DNA from: Poriferisulfidus sp965221375
GTDB taxonomy: Bacteria > Pseudomonadota > Gammaproteobacteria > Poriferisulfidales > Poriferisulfidaceae
Length of the DNA stretch: 64,000 nt
Reading direction: 5' to 3'
Assembly (NCBI GenBank): GCA_965221375.1
Contig: OZ244883.1
Span: 1,240,001 to 1,304,000 of the forward strand
Part shown: positions 1 to 8,575 of the stretch, in pieces
Position numbering within the stretch: position 1 is the first letter of the stretch
Layout of the letters: each line of letters begins with the position of its first letter
Program-made: the position numbers and the translations under genes
Notes under the pieces: generated by a model
Database searches by the model: none
Seen by the model: only the letters and a program-made list of their open reading frames with translations
What the model was told of the DNA's origin: nothing

Positions 1-1310
1 ACTTCCAGAACTTAGGGCTGGTCATCATTGATGAAGAACAACGTTTTGGAGTACGGCACAAGGAAAAACTAAAAGCACTGCGAGCCAAGACCAACTTGTT
101 GACGCTGACGGCCACCCCCATCCCCCGTACTCTGAACATGTCGCTTTCCGGCCTGCGCGACTTGTCCATCATCGCGACGGCTCCGGCCCACCGCCATGCC
201 ATCAAAACCTACATTGTGCGTTGGGATGATCAACAGATTCGGGACGCCTGCCTGCGCGAACTCAAACGCGGCGGCCAAGTGTATGTGCTGCACAATCGTG
301 TGGAATCAATCGAGCAAATCGCGACCGCCTTGCGCCGGTTGGTTCCTCAGGCCGATGTGCGCACCGCGCACGGAAAAATGCGCGAGCGTGATCTGGAAGC
401 GGTCATGCTCGATTTCTATCAGCAACGCTTCAATATCCTGGTCTGCACCACCATTATTGAAAGCGGCATCGACATCCCCACCGCCAATACCATCATCATC
501 GACCGCGCCGAACGCTTCGGACTTCCGCAACTGCACCAGCTGCGTGGACGAGTCGGTCGGTCGCACCATCTGGCTTACGCTTATTTGACTTGTCCCCCAT
601 TGCGAACGCTCAACCCGGACGCCCGAAAGCGGATCGAAGCCATCGAGTCAATGGAAGAACTGGGCTCGGGCTTTATGCTGGCCACCCACGACTTGGAAAT
701 CCGAGGTGCCGGAGAATTGCTTGGCGAAGAACAAAGCGGCCAAATTCAACAGGTCGGTTTCGCGCTGTACCAGCGACTGCTGGAACGGGCTGTCCGCACT
801 CTCAAACGGGGCGACCTGCCGGAGCTCGACAAACCGCTGGAGCATGGGCCGGAAATTTCAATTGGCTTGCCCGCCTTGATCCCGGACGACTATTTGCCGG
901 ACATCTATTTGCGTCTGATGCTCTACAAACGAATTGCCAGTGCCACGACGCCCGAAGAACTGGAAGATCTGCAAGTCGAAATGGTCGACCGATTCGGCCC
1001 CTTGCCGGAGGCGGCGCTGACGCTTTTTGCGATTACCCGCGTGAAACTGAATATCGGTGCGACCCGCATGCTGCAGAAAATCGAACTGCATGAACAGGGG
1101 GGACGCTTGACTTTCAACGCCCAACACCGCGACCGTCAGGCAATCCTGCGCGTCATTGCGACCCATCCGGAAATGTGCCATTTGGATGGCAAAATGCGCT
1201 TGCTGTTTCAGGCCGACATGCCCGAACGTGAAGATCGAATTCAGATGATTGGCCAGTTTTCACAATGGCTGACAACTCCTAAATCCGCCGAATCGACAGT
1301 GCTAAACTAG
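1..1310 (+). CDS. mfd: Transcription-repair coupling factor Mfd, C-terminal part (cut by window edge)
   Basis: Mfd removes RNA polymerase stalled at lesions and recruits UvrA. The gene enters from the left edge. The frame is open from base 3, giving about 435 residues, so only the C-terminal third or so is present. The first visible residues contain the DEEQ Walker B box followed by RFGVRHKE, the usual Mfd/RecG translocase sequence. Next come the second RecA-like lobe and helicase motif VI, with QLRGRVGRS near residue 180. The last roughly 200 residues form the D7 regulatory domain. An internal ATG at 96 is not the start, because the frame continues upstream. csiV follows 41 bp downstream on the same strand, an arrangement common in gammaproteobacteria. 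Confidence 0.97.
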   Translation, partial: FQNLGLVIIDEEQRFGVRHKEKLKALRAKTNLLTLTATPIPRTLNMSLSGLRDLSIIATAPAHRHAIKTYIVRWDDQQIRDACLRELKRGGQVYVLHNRVESIEQIATALRRLVPQADVRTAHGKMRERDLEAVMLDFYQQRFNILVCTTIIESGIDIPTANTIIIDRAERFGLPQLHQLRGRVGRSHHLAYAYLTCPPLRTLNPDARKRIEAIESMEELGSGFMLATHDLEIRGAGELLGEEQSGQIQQVGFALYQRLLERAVRTLKRGDLPELDKPLEHGPEISIGLPALIPDDYLPDIYLRLMLYKRIASATTPEELEDLQVEMVDRFGPLPEAALTLFAITRVKLNIGATRMLQKIELHEQGGRLTFNAQHRDRQAILRVIATHPEMCHLDGKMRLLFQADMPEREDRIQMIGQFSQWLTTPKSAESTVLN

Positions 1311-1351
1311 TTTTTGCACTCCACCATTGAAGTTCTTGATCTCTGACAAAC

Positions 1352-2023
1352 ATGCCTAGATTTTTTTGTGCGCTTGCGGCACGCGGCTTATTGATCACCA
1401 CTTTGCTCGCCGGCACCAGCACGATGTTGGTCGCCGCGCCGTTGGATTTGTACCGCGTGGAGTTGCTGATCTTTATGAACTTGACGCAATCGGAAGAAAT
1501 CCCCCCGGTTCCCGCCGAAGGAAATACGATTGACACGTCCGGAGCGGTGGATTTTCGCCGCTATGCATGCCTTGCGGCAGATGCCGACCCGACGCAAACC
1601 GCGGCTCCGCAAACTCAGCAAGACGTCGAACAATGTCTCAATGGCTACCTGCGTCTCAACGAGTTGACCCAGCCGATGATGATAGAGCGGCTGAAACTGG
1701 AGCAGTCAACCCACTACAAAGTCCTCAAGCATGCCGCTTGGCAGCAGCCGGCATTGAGCCCTGACCGGGCCATGGAAGTGCGTTTGAATGCAACCAGCGA
1801 CGGCGCTTCTCTCGACGGTACGATGGAACTGTCGCGTGAAAAATATCTGCAGTTGGATATCAACCTTTGGTATCAAACCTCTCGCAGAGTCGGAGTGCCT
1901 GTCCAGGCATTCCGAAAACTACGCCCGGGCGAACTCAACTATCTTGATCATCCGCACATTGGCATTTTGGCGCTCGTCACTCCGGTCCCCCAACCGGATA
2001 TAGGCGAGGTCGATACCCCCTGA
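1352..2023 (+). CDS. csiV: CsiV family protein (peptidoglycan-binding, periplasmic)
   Basis: This is a 223-residue exported protein. The N-terminus carries basic residues, a hydrophobic stretch (about residues 9-27) and a probable signal-peptidase site near VAAPL. The mature start DLYRVELLIF is the family hallmark; CsiV proteins begin with a short strand of the type YxVELIVF. In Vibrio and relatives the family affects peptidoglycan metabolism and D-amino-acid sensitivity, but its biochemical role is not settled. The location just after mfd on the same strand supports the call. The gene ends 7 bp before the stop of the convergent mscS gene. Confidence 0.8.
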   Translation: MPRFFCALAARGLLITTLLAGTSTMLVAAPLDLYRVELLIFMNLTQSEEIPPVPAEGNTIDTSGAVDFRRYACLAADADPTQTAAPQTQQDVEQCLNGYLRLNELTQPMMIERLKLEQSTHYKVLKHAAWQQPALSPDRAMEVRLNATSDGASLDGTMELSREKYLQLDINLWYQTSRRVGVPVQAFRKLRPGELNYLDHPHIGILALVTPVPQPDIGEVDTP

Positions 2024-2030
2024 AGCTCCG

Positions 2031-3131
2031 CTAGACGTCGGCTTTTGGATCCGATGCGGCCGGGGTTTGCGTCTGCACGTGCAGGGTCTGGGTCGGGAAA
2101 GCGATTTCCGCCCCGTGCCGAGCCACAATATCCGCAATCTTAAACAACAAGGCTTCCTTGACGGCCATGTACTCTGCACGATGTACCGTGCGGGTATAGC
2201 ATTGAACCAGAATATCAAGGGATGATGCGTTAAAGCACTCAAAGCGCACCAGCATTGGCATATCGGGATCGAAGTCTTGTGCGTCGATGAGATGTTCGTT
2301 GATTTCCGCCACGATGTTCTGCATTTTGTCCAGGTCGTCGTAACGCAGCCCGACGGTTTCCCGAATCATTCGATGTGTCATAAGGCTTGGGTTTTCAATG
2401 ACGATGGTTAAAAACACGCCGTTGGGCACGTACACCAAATTCTTGGAATGCGTGCGAATCCGGGTCTGACGCCAACCGATATGCTCAATAGTCCCTTCGA
2501 TCTGCCGGTCCGGAGACCGAATCCAATCTCCCGTCTTGAATGGACGGTCCATGTGCAGCATCAAACCGCCAAAAAAGTTCTCCAGCAGATCCTTGGCCGC
2601 AAAACCAACCACCAAACCGCCAATACCGCCGAACGCCAAAATGCCTGATACTCCGACTCCAATGGATTGAAGCACTGTCAAGCCGATAACGATGATGACA
2701 AGTGCCTGCAGAACGCGAGAAACGGCGGCATACATGTCCTGATCAAAGTCGGCACCTGTCTCCCGATATTTTTCGCTGACCAGCTGATGGTATTCGCGAA
2801 TCAACACGATGAGGAACCAACCCAGGAAAATAAGCGGGCCGACCGCGCGCAGATGTGCAAACCACTGCGCCTCGATAAAGTCACCCAGCAAAATCTGGGC
2901 AATCAGCAATAGTCCAAAGAACCAGATCAGCATCTGAACCGGACGTCGGGCGGCATGCACCAGAGCATCATCCCAGACGCGCGCATTGCGGGTTGCGGAG
3001 CGCTGCAGGAAAGTCATCAGCCGTCTCGCCAACAGGCTGGCGAGCAGCATGCCCGCCACCACGGCCAGCAATTCAAGAAGCCAGCCCTGCTCCGACAGAT
3101 ACTTCCAAAAATCCTCAAAAAATTTCATCAA
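2031..3131 (-). CDS. Small-conductance mechanosensitive channel, MscS family
   Basis: This 366-residue inner-membrane protein has at least four predicted membrane helices. The pore-lining helix and beta domain are recognisable: FGGIGGLVVGFAAKDLLENFFGG near residues 170-190 matches the Gly/Ala-rich TM3 of MscS, followed by RPFKTGDWI and a cytoplasmic beta domain with a VPNGVFL segment. MscS channels release solutes on hypo-osmotic shock. The start codon overlaps the nagZ stop by four bases (ATGA), so the two are probably translationally coupled. Length and topology fit the YbdG/YnaI-like or larger MscS subfamilies; I cannot assign a specific paralogue. Confidence 0.9.
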   Translation of the reverse strand: MMKFFEDFWKYLSEQGWLLELLAVVAGMLLASLLARRLMTFLQRSATRNARVWDDALVHAARRPVQMLIWFFGLLLIAQILLGDFIEAQWFAHLRAVGPLIFLGWFLIVLIREYHQLVSEKYRETGADFDQDMYAAVSRVLQALVIIVIGLTVLQSIGVGVSGILAFGGIGGLVVGFAAKDLLENFFGGLMLHMDRPFKTGDWIRSPDRQIEGTIEHIGWRQTRIRTHSKNLVYVPNGVFLTIVIENPSLMTHRMIRETVGLRYDDLDKMQNIVAEINEHLIDAQDFDPDMPMLVRFECFNASSLDILVQCYTRTVHRAEYMAVKEALLFKIADIVARHGAEIAFPTQTLHVQTQTPAASDPKADV

Positions 3132-4192
3132 AATCCCAATTCCGGTTCTTGAGTGTCAACATGACGCGCCGCCATATCTGCGGCTTGCTGCCATTGTGGT
3201 GTTTGATGTAAATCCTCCAAACCCAGGTCCGCCGGCTTGCCGCGCATACGTAGCAAGCGCATGCTTGAAACCGGGTTGTGGTAATTGCCCGACTGATCGA
3301 GAACATCCATCACCGCCTGCCGATTATTACATAAAAGCACTACATCGCAGCCGGCTTGAAATGCCGCTTGTGCCCGTCGCGCCACCGGCGCATGCACACG
3401 TGCCGCATGCATGTTCAAATCGTCACTGAACACCACCCCTTCGAAACCCAGTTGTCCACGCAATACATGCTGCAACCATTTGTGCGAAAACGTCACGGGA
3501 ATTTCATCCACCTGCGAGAAAATCACATGCGCAGTCATCAGCCCCTCTCCATGCGTCGCACCCAAACGTTCAAAAGGCACCAAGTCCTCTTTGCGAATCT
3601 CCTCATAAGACCGCTCATCGACCGGCATATCCACATGTGAATCTGCCGTCACATGCCCATGACCCGGAAAATGTTTGAGCACTGATTTCATGCCGGCTTT
3701 GTGCATCCCTGCAATGTAACGAGAAGCCAAGTCGCACACCACGAAAGGATCGCGATGAAAGGCTCGTGCCCCGATGACTTCGCTACTGCCCCAGTCCAGA
3801 TCGACCACTGGCGCAAACGAAATGTCGACGCCGACCGCCCGCAATTCTGCAGCCATAAGCCAACCCATAGCGCTGCAGGCCTGATAAGCCGTCGTCGCAT
3901 CGCGGCGATACAACTTACCGAACAATCGCGCCGGAGGCAATGGCGTAAACCCTTCCCGAAAACGCTGGATAGTGCCGCCTTCCTGATCGACACATATCGC
4001 CAAGTTCGGCGTGCGCACTGCGTGAATTTGACGAATCAAGGCAACCAGTTGTTCCGGCGTCCGGTAATTCCGCGTGAACAGAATCACCCCACCGACCAGC
4101 GGATGCTGCAGAATCTCCTGATCTTCCGGCTGCAGTTCCGTACCTGCCACATCCATAATCAGCGGGCCTAGCGGAAGTTCTAAAGACTGCAT
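3128..4192 (-). CDS. nagZ: Beta-N-acetylhexosaminidase NagZ (cell-wall recycling)
   Basis: NagZ is a cytoplasmic glycoside hydrolase family 3 enzyme. It removes GlcNAc from anhydro-muropeptides during peptidoglycan recycling. The 354-residue product shows the expected blocks: GPLIMDVAGTEL at the N-terminus, HPLVGGVILFTRNY, VDQEGGTIQRFREGF, KHFPGHGHVTADSH with the catalytic His on the flexible loop, and FSDDLNMHAA with the nucleophile Asp. I chose the ATG at 4192, which gives the standard NagZ N-terminus. An upstream in-frame start at 4249 would add 19 atypical residues. There is no strong Shine-Dalgarno at either. It is followed by mscS with an ATGA overlap. Confidence 0.95.
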   Translation of the reverse strand: MQSLELPLGPLIMDVAGTELQPEDQEILQHPLVGGVILFTRNYRTPEQLVALIRQIHAVRTPNLAICVDQEGGTIQRFREGFTPLPPARLFGKLYRRDATTAYQACSAMGWLMAAELRAVGVDISFAPVVDLDWGSSEVIGARAFHRDPFVVCDLASRYIAGMHKAGMKSVLKHFPGHGHVTADSHVDMPVDERSYEEIRKEDLVPFERLGATHGEGLMTAHVIFSQVDEIPVTFSHKWLQHVLRGQLGFEGVVFSDDLNMHAARVHAPVARRAQAAFQAGCDVVLLCNNRQAVMDVLDQSGNYHNPVSSMRLLRMRGKPADLGLEDLHQTPQWQQAADMAARHVDTQEPELGF

Positions 4193-4326
4193 CACGAGCA
4201 CCAAGGCAATACAACAAATTTTTGGGCGGTTTGGTCCAGCCCATGGCATTCTATTGACTGCAACAGTAATTTAATCACGTTCCGAGAAATCCGATCAAGT
4301 GCGACACAGCCTGCTAGTCCTGGCCG

Positions 4327-5616
4327 TCACGAAATTTTTGAAGCAGCCTGCCGAAGACTTTCCGGAGCACCCTCAAAAATAAATGGATTAAAAAACATTC
4401 GGTGTCTAAGCATGTTCTGTTCGGCAACCGCCAAGTCCGCCTCAGCGCACACATCGGACCAGGCCAAACAAACAGTACGGATTTGATTCTCAATCATCTC
4501 TTTTGCTGTTTGAGTATTCAGCGAGAAACAGGGAGCTACCTGAAGACACGTCTCAAGACGACTCATTTGACTGTCTCCGATAATCCGCATCGCTTGGCTG
4601 GCTTCATTCCCCATACGACTTTGTGGACAAATATCATAAGCGGGAGTTAAGGATAACTGCTTGCCATCCCAAAATGCCGCATGGTTGCGGGCATGGTCAT
4701 CGGTATTGCCACAAAGAACGTTGAAAACGAGCCGCTTGAAAAGCTCGTGCAACGTTGCTTGAGGGGCCGAGAAACGATGGCGGATGATAACAGCCAAATC
4801 TTCATAACTCGCGTAGCGCGCCGTCATTTCGTCCAATTCCAACAACGTCAGGGCAGATACGGCTGCTTTACGCTGCCAGCCATTTTCTTCTTTGACCCGA
4901 TCGAAACGTTCCACCATAAGAACATCTTTACCGGCAACGCGCTCAAGCCTGACGGGAGCCACTGAAAGTCCCGCAAGAGCAGCCAAACGCATCGCCACGA
5001 ATTCAAATTTCACCACGTTGTAGATGTCCTTCGAAGACGAAAACTTCGCGATGTACTTGTGCCCTCCGTCTTCGAGAGTGGCTTTGGGGCGTGCCCCACC
5101 CATCGAACTGCCAGGGGAAAGCGCCTGAGCCAACTCCGGCGGCAAAGACGCACCCGAGTCGATCAAGTCGGCGAAGTACGACAGTTCCTCCAGCGTTGCC
5201 GACGGCAACATGCGAGGCACATAATCTGTTGACGACTGCTGGAAATCCAACGCGCCAAATCGATCAGACCCGGATTCCAACAGAAACATCAATTCATCCA
5301 AAACATCAATACCTGCATCCCGATCATCTGCACCAAAAAGGTTATGAATAATGACACGACGCCCCCAAGCATCCGGAGCCGCATCGCGCAGGCATTGGGC
5401 CATAACAAAATCCGGCTTGGGGTCGATTACCCCTGACTCCAACGGAAGTTCTGGATCATAGACAGGTATCGCATCGGGACGCGCGAGGTAGCTTTGGCCA
5501 TAATTGAAGATTAATTGGTTGTTTTCCGGCACAAGCCGTCCTGCTACGACCGGCTTACTTGCGCCGGGTAAATGAATCCAAACGTACGCGGCCTCGTAAC
5601 GTCGCTTAGAAGTCAT
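4327..5616 (-). CDS. hipA: HipA-family Ser/Thr kinase toxin
   Basis: This 429-residue kinase belongs to the type II toxin-antitoxin HipA family. Characterised members phosphorylate aminoacyl-tRNA synthetases such as GltX and cause dormancy. Residues 1-120 correspond to the HipA N-terminal subdomain. SSMGGARPKA (170-179) matches the Gly-rich ATP loop that contains the autophosphorylated Ser. VERFDR lies near 235. GNTDDHARNH (303-312) is the catalytic loop and TPAYDI (324-329) the metal-binding Asp. All key residues appear intact, so an active kinase is expected. The start overlaps the upstream hipB-like gene by 11 bases, the usual antitoxin-first order. Its own target cannot be read from sequence. 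Confidence 0.92.
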   Translation of the reverse strand: MTSKRRYEAAYVWIHLPGASKPVVAGRLVPENNQLIFNYGQSYLARPDAIPVYDPELPLESGVIDPKPDFVMAQCLRDAAPDAWGRRVIIHNLFGADDRDAGIDVLDELMFLLESGSDRFGALDFQQSSTDYVPRMLPSATLEELSYFADLIDSGASLPPELAQALSPGSSMGGARPKATLEDGGHKYIAKFSSSKDIYNVVKFEFVAMRLAALAGLSVAPVRLERVAGKDVLMVERFDRVKEENGWQRKAAVSALTLLELDEMTARYASYEDLAVIIRHRFSAPQATLHELFKRLVFNVLCGNTDDHARNHAAFWDGKQLSLTPAYDICPQSRMGNEASQAMRIIGDSQMSRLETCLQVAPCFSLNTQTAKEMIENQIRTVCLAWSDVCAEADLAVAEQNMLRHRMFFNPFIFEGAPESLRQAASKIS

Positions 5617-5944
5617 CCTTCACTTTCCTTGCTTTGCGACGCACCGCTTTGGGGAGCAATACGAATTTCTCTCGCGTCATGTCACGATAACGTGTCAAAG
5701 TGGCGGGATTGGCATCAAACAACCGAACCCCCACAATGGCCGCCACTTCGAAGACCGCTCCGACAGAACAACCCAAATCGCCTTTTTCGATTCGATACAC
5801 CAGCCCTCGCGACATGCCGGCGCGTTCGGCGACTTCTGCAACCGTCAGTTGCCGCTCGACACGGGCGTTGTGGATCAGCAGGCCTAAAAGTTCAGCCGCC
5901 TCGCGTCCGTAACGAGAATACCCGCGCAGGGTTGGTTTGCTCAT
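5606..5944 (-). CDS. hipB: HipB-like XRE-family antitoxin/repressor
   Basis: This 112-residue protein has a Cro/C1 helix-turn-helix near residues 22-60 (LTVAEVAERAGMSRGLVYRIEKG). A basic C-terminal tail ends in RRKARKVKDDF. It precedes hipA with an 11-base overlap. It is therefore the likely antitoxin, which neutralises the kinase and represses the pair by binding upstream DNA. I chose the ATG at 5944 (MSKPTLRG). An in-frame start at 5983 would add 13 residues and run through the AT-rich promoter and a palindrome. The HTH follows a segment with AAELLGLLIHNARVERQ, which is common in HipB relatives of this subtype. Confidence 0.85.
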   Translation of the reverse strand: MSKPTLRGYSRYGREAAELLGLLIHNARVERQLTVAEVAERAGMSRGLVYRIEKGDLGCSVGAVFEVAAIVGVRLFDANPATLTRYRDMTREKFVLLPKAVRRKARKVKDDF

Positions 5945-5956
5945 AGTTTTATATTT

Positions 5957-5974
5957 TGTTCTATAAAAAGAACA
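5957..5974. promoter_or_regulatory. Inverted repeat upstream of hipBA, candidate operator
   Basis: TGTTCT (5957-5962) and AGAACA (5969-5974) form a perfect 6-bp inverted repeat with a six-base A/T spacer. It lies 12 bp upstream of the hipB ATG in a very AT-rich stretch that probably holds the promoter. HipB-type antitoxins bind palindromes in this position, so autoregulation is a reasonable inference. The site is short and binding is unproven. Confidence 0.4.
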
Positions 5975-6123
5975 TATTAGCATGAAATATACTTTTTATA
6001 TAACATTCTTATTTGGGAAATCTTGAATTTTCAAATCCCAAAAGGTTCAATACTTCTTTCACAATACGCGGATTGCTGCAATCCGCTACGATATCCAAAC
6101 ACATCCACGGAAAGGAGAACCTC

Positions 6124-6537
6124 ATGCCAGTACAAATTAAGAAAGGGTTTCGAGAAATTCTCGGGGAAGCTGTAGATCAGGTCGACGAAGTCTCCGTTAC
6201 GTCCGTCGCGCAACTGCTTGAAGACTCTGACGTTGCCGTCATCGACGTGCGTGATCGACACGAACTCGAAGCCAGCGGCACCGTCCCCGGGGCACATCAC
6301 GCATCACGTGGCATGCTGGAGTTTTATGCCGACCCCTCCTCCCCCATGCATCGCCCCGTCTTTGCGCAAGCCCAAAAACTCATTCTGTACTGCGGCACCA
6401 GCGGCCGCTCGGCTTTGGCTGCGAATACCTTAAAAGAAATGGGCTTTGAAAACGTCTCACACATGGCCGGCGGCATCAAAGCATGGATTGAAGCCGGTCA
6501 CCCGACCGAGGCTTTCACTCCAGAAGAAACCAGTTAG
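6124..6537 (+). CDS. Single-domain rhodanese-like sulfurtransferase
   Basis: This is a 137-residue cytoplasmic protein with one rhodanese domain. VIDVRDRHELEASGTVPGA near residues 39-57 is the first conserved block. The active-site loop YCGTSGRSA places the persulfide-carrying Cys at residue 90. MAGGIKAWIEAGHP is the C-terminal signature. Such proteins carry sulfane sulfur and are common in sulfur oxidisers. The start at 6124 is favoured by AAAGGAGAA about seven bases upstream; an earlier in-frame start at 6013 lies in AT-rich intergenic DNA. It stands alone, divergent from hipBA and convergent with rarA, whose stop overlaps its last bases. Confidence 0.92.
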   Translation: MPVQIKKGFREILGEAVDQVDEVSVTSVAQLLEDSDVAVIDVRDRHELEASGTVPGAHHASRGMLEFYADPSSPMHRPVFAQAQKLILYCGTSGRSALAANTLKEMGFENVSHMAGGIKAWIEAGHPTEAFTPEETS

Positions 6538-7859
6538 GCGGCGTCCGTGCGTGCCTTGTTTCGCACGCGGCGCAACCATTCGGCAACGGACTTCTCCTGC
6601 CCTCGCTCGGAGGGCTGATAAAACTCGGTGCCTTCCAATTCAGAAGGCAAATACACTTCGCCGGGGACATAAGCCCCTTCGTAATCGTGGGCATAACGGT
6701 AATCTTTACCGTAGCCCAGTTCTTTCATAAGACGTGTGGGAGCATTGCGCAGATGCATCGGCACTTCCAAAGTGCCAGATTCGCGAGCTTGGGCCATGGC
6801 CGCTTTGTACGCTGCATAAGCTGCATTGCTTTTCGGCGCACAGGCTAAATAAATAACGGCTGACGCAAGCGCCAATTCTCCTTCGGGAGAGCCTAAACGT
6901 TCGTAAGCTTGCCATGCCGACAAGCACAGGTTCAGTGCCTGCGGGGCTGCATTGCCGATATCTTCGCTCGCCATGCGCACGACGCGCCGGGCAATGTAGT
7001 GTGGATCGCAACCTCCGTCCAACATGCGGCATAGCCAATACAGCGCAGCATCCGGATCGGAACCTCGCACTGATTTATGCAGAGCGGAAATCTGATCATA
7101 AAAATATTCTCCACCTTTATCAAAACGACGCACCCCCTGACTTGCGACTTGCCCGATTACATCGGCATTGACAACTTTTTCACCCTCTCGATCTTCTGCC
7201 AGATCCACTCCAATTTCCAGTAGATTCAGCAGGATCCGCGCATCCCCATCCGCCGCTCGAATAAGTAGGGTTCGAGCCTCTTCGTCCAATGCAAGGTTCA
7301 AGTCTCCAAGACCATGTTCCTTATCCTGCAAAGCGCGCTCCAGAACCTGTTCCAAATCCTCAGCCTGCAATACCTGTAGCACGTATGTGCGCACTCGCGA
7401 CAACAATGCATTGTTGAGTTCAAACGAAGGGTTCTCGGTCGTCGCTCCCAACAGAAAAATGGTTCCGTCTTCTATATGAGGCAAAAACACATCCTGCTGG
7501 GCCTTGTTGAGACGGTGAATTTCATCAATAAACAAAACCGTAGCCTGTTGCTGGTTTGCTTGAGCCGTCTGAGCCTGGGCTATCGCTTCACGAATTTCCT
7601 TAACTCCGGCCAAGACCGCCGAAAGGCTTACGAATTGCGCTTGGGCATAACGACTGACCAGCCAAGCCAACGTGGTTTTGCCGGTGCCCGGCGGTCCCCA
7701 AAACACCATGGAGTGCAGCTTGCCGGCCACGATGGCCTGCTGCAGTGGCAGACCGGGAGAAAGCAGATGTTGCTGGCCTGCGAAATCTTCCAACTGACGC
7801 GGCCGCATCCGGTCCGCAAGAGGACGAAATTCCGTGCGGGTCTCGAACAGTTCCGTCAT
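6534..7859 (-). CDS. rarA: Replication-associated recombination protein A (RarA/MgsA AAA+ ATPase)
   Basis: RarA is a clamp-loader-like AAA+ ATPase that acts at stalled replication forks. The 441-residue product has Walker A GPPGTGKTT near residue 56, Walker B VLFIDEIHRLN near 110, sensor TTENPSFELN, and the C-terminal tetramerisation region with GKDYRYAHDYEGAYVPGE. The length equals that of typical RarA (about 440-450). The start overlaps the lolA stop by four bases (ATGA). The ftsK-lolA-rarA order is conserved in many gammaproteobacteria. Confidence 0.96.
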   Translation of the reverse strand: MTELFETRTEFRPLADRMRPRQLEDFAGQQHLLSPGLPLQQAIVAGKLHSMVFWGPPGTGKTTLAWLVSRYAQAQFVSLSAVLAGVKEIREAIAQAQTAQANQQQATVLFIDEIHRLNKAQQDVFLPHIEDGTIFLLGATTENPSFELNNALLSRVRTYVLQVLQAEDLEQVLERALQDKEHGLGDLNLALDEEARTLLIRAADGDARILLNLLEIGVDLAEDREGEKVVNADVIGQVASQGVRRFDKGGEYFYDQISALHKSVRGSDPDAALYWLCRMLDGGCDPHYIARRVVRMASEDIGNAAPQALNLCLSAWQAYERLGSPEGELALASAVIYLACAPKSNAAYAAYKAAMAQARESGTLEVPMHLRNAPTRLMKELGYGKDYRYAHDYEGAYVPGEVYLPSELEGTEFYQPSERGQEKSVAEWLRRVRNKARTDAA

Positions 7860-8575
7860 TCAGCAGGCGTGCCCAGGATATCCGTGCCTGGAACAGGCTG
7901 GTAGGCAAAATCTTCCGGCGCCAGAGCGGGATTGGTGTCCATCAGTTCGAATCGGATCTGCACAACCTGCTCAAACTGATCGGTGAAACGTAAGGCATGA
8001 AGGGTGCCATCGACAAAACCAATTTCAATCATAGCCGGCGAAGTCGCCGCCTCACGCAGCCGCAGACTTGCCCACTCCACCCCATCTACATGTGTAGCCT
8101 CCATCACCTCAAAGGTCTCTTCCAGAGGTTTCTGGTTCAGCAAAAAAGCCAGTGGCGTCTCCGCCATCACCTGCTTCAGAGGCATAACGGTGGCCTGCTC
8201 CAAAGTTGCATCGTAAGACCAGAAATTCAAGCCGTCCGAAACCAACTCCAGCACATCCGGGGCTTCGTATTTCCAACGCATGTGCGCCGGTCGCAAAATG
8301 CTGACTTTGCCGCGGCCAGTGGATAGCAACTCACCCTCGACCGTGAGTACCGTCTGTTGGAAAAACGCTGTGAAAGCCTGAGTCTCGGCCAAAAACTCCC
8401 GCAACTGGGCGTCGCCCGAAGGCGCACCCGTATCCGCGATGCGCGCCAACGTCGGCATGGGATTGTGTTGCAGGGAATTCGGCACAATGTTTTGGGCTTG
8501 CGCTCCCATCGCGCATAGCACCACGCCCAAAGCGCTCCCCCGGAGGGCTGCTCGAACTCCTTTGTTTTGTGACAT
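7856..8575 (-). CDS. lolA: Outer-membrane lipoprotein carrier protein LolA
   Basis: LolA is the periplasmic chaperone that carries lipoproteins from LolCDE to LolB. The 239-residue precursor has a signal peptide with a hydrophobic core near residues 13-24 and a likely AQA cleavage site. The mature part has the LolA pattern: LREFLAETQAFTAFFQQTVL, GKVSILRPAHMRWKYEAPD and LLNQKPL. The N-terminal mature segment is slightly longer than in Escherichia coli LolA. It overlaps ftsK by one base (TGATG) and rarA by four, indicating one transcript. Confidence 0.93.
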   Translation of the reverse strand: MSQNKGVRAALRGSALGVVLCAMGAQAQNIVPNSLQHNPMPTLARIADTGAPSGDAQLREFLAETQAFTAFFQQTVLTVEGELLSTGRGKVSILRPAHMRWKYEAPDVLELVSDGLNFWSYDATLEQATVMPLKQVMAETPLAFLLNQKPLEETFEVMEATHVDGVEWASLRLREAATSPAMIEIGFVDGTLHALRFTDQFEQVVQIRFELMDTNPALAPEDFAYQPVPGTDILGTPAE

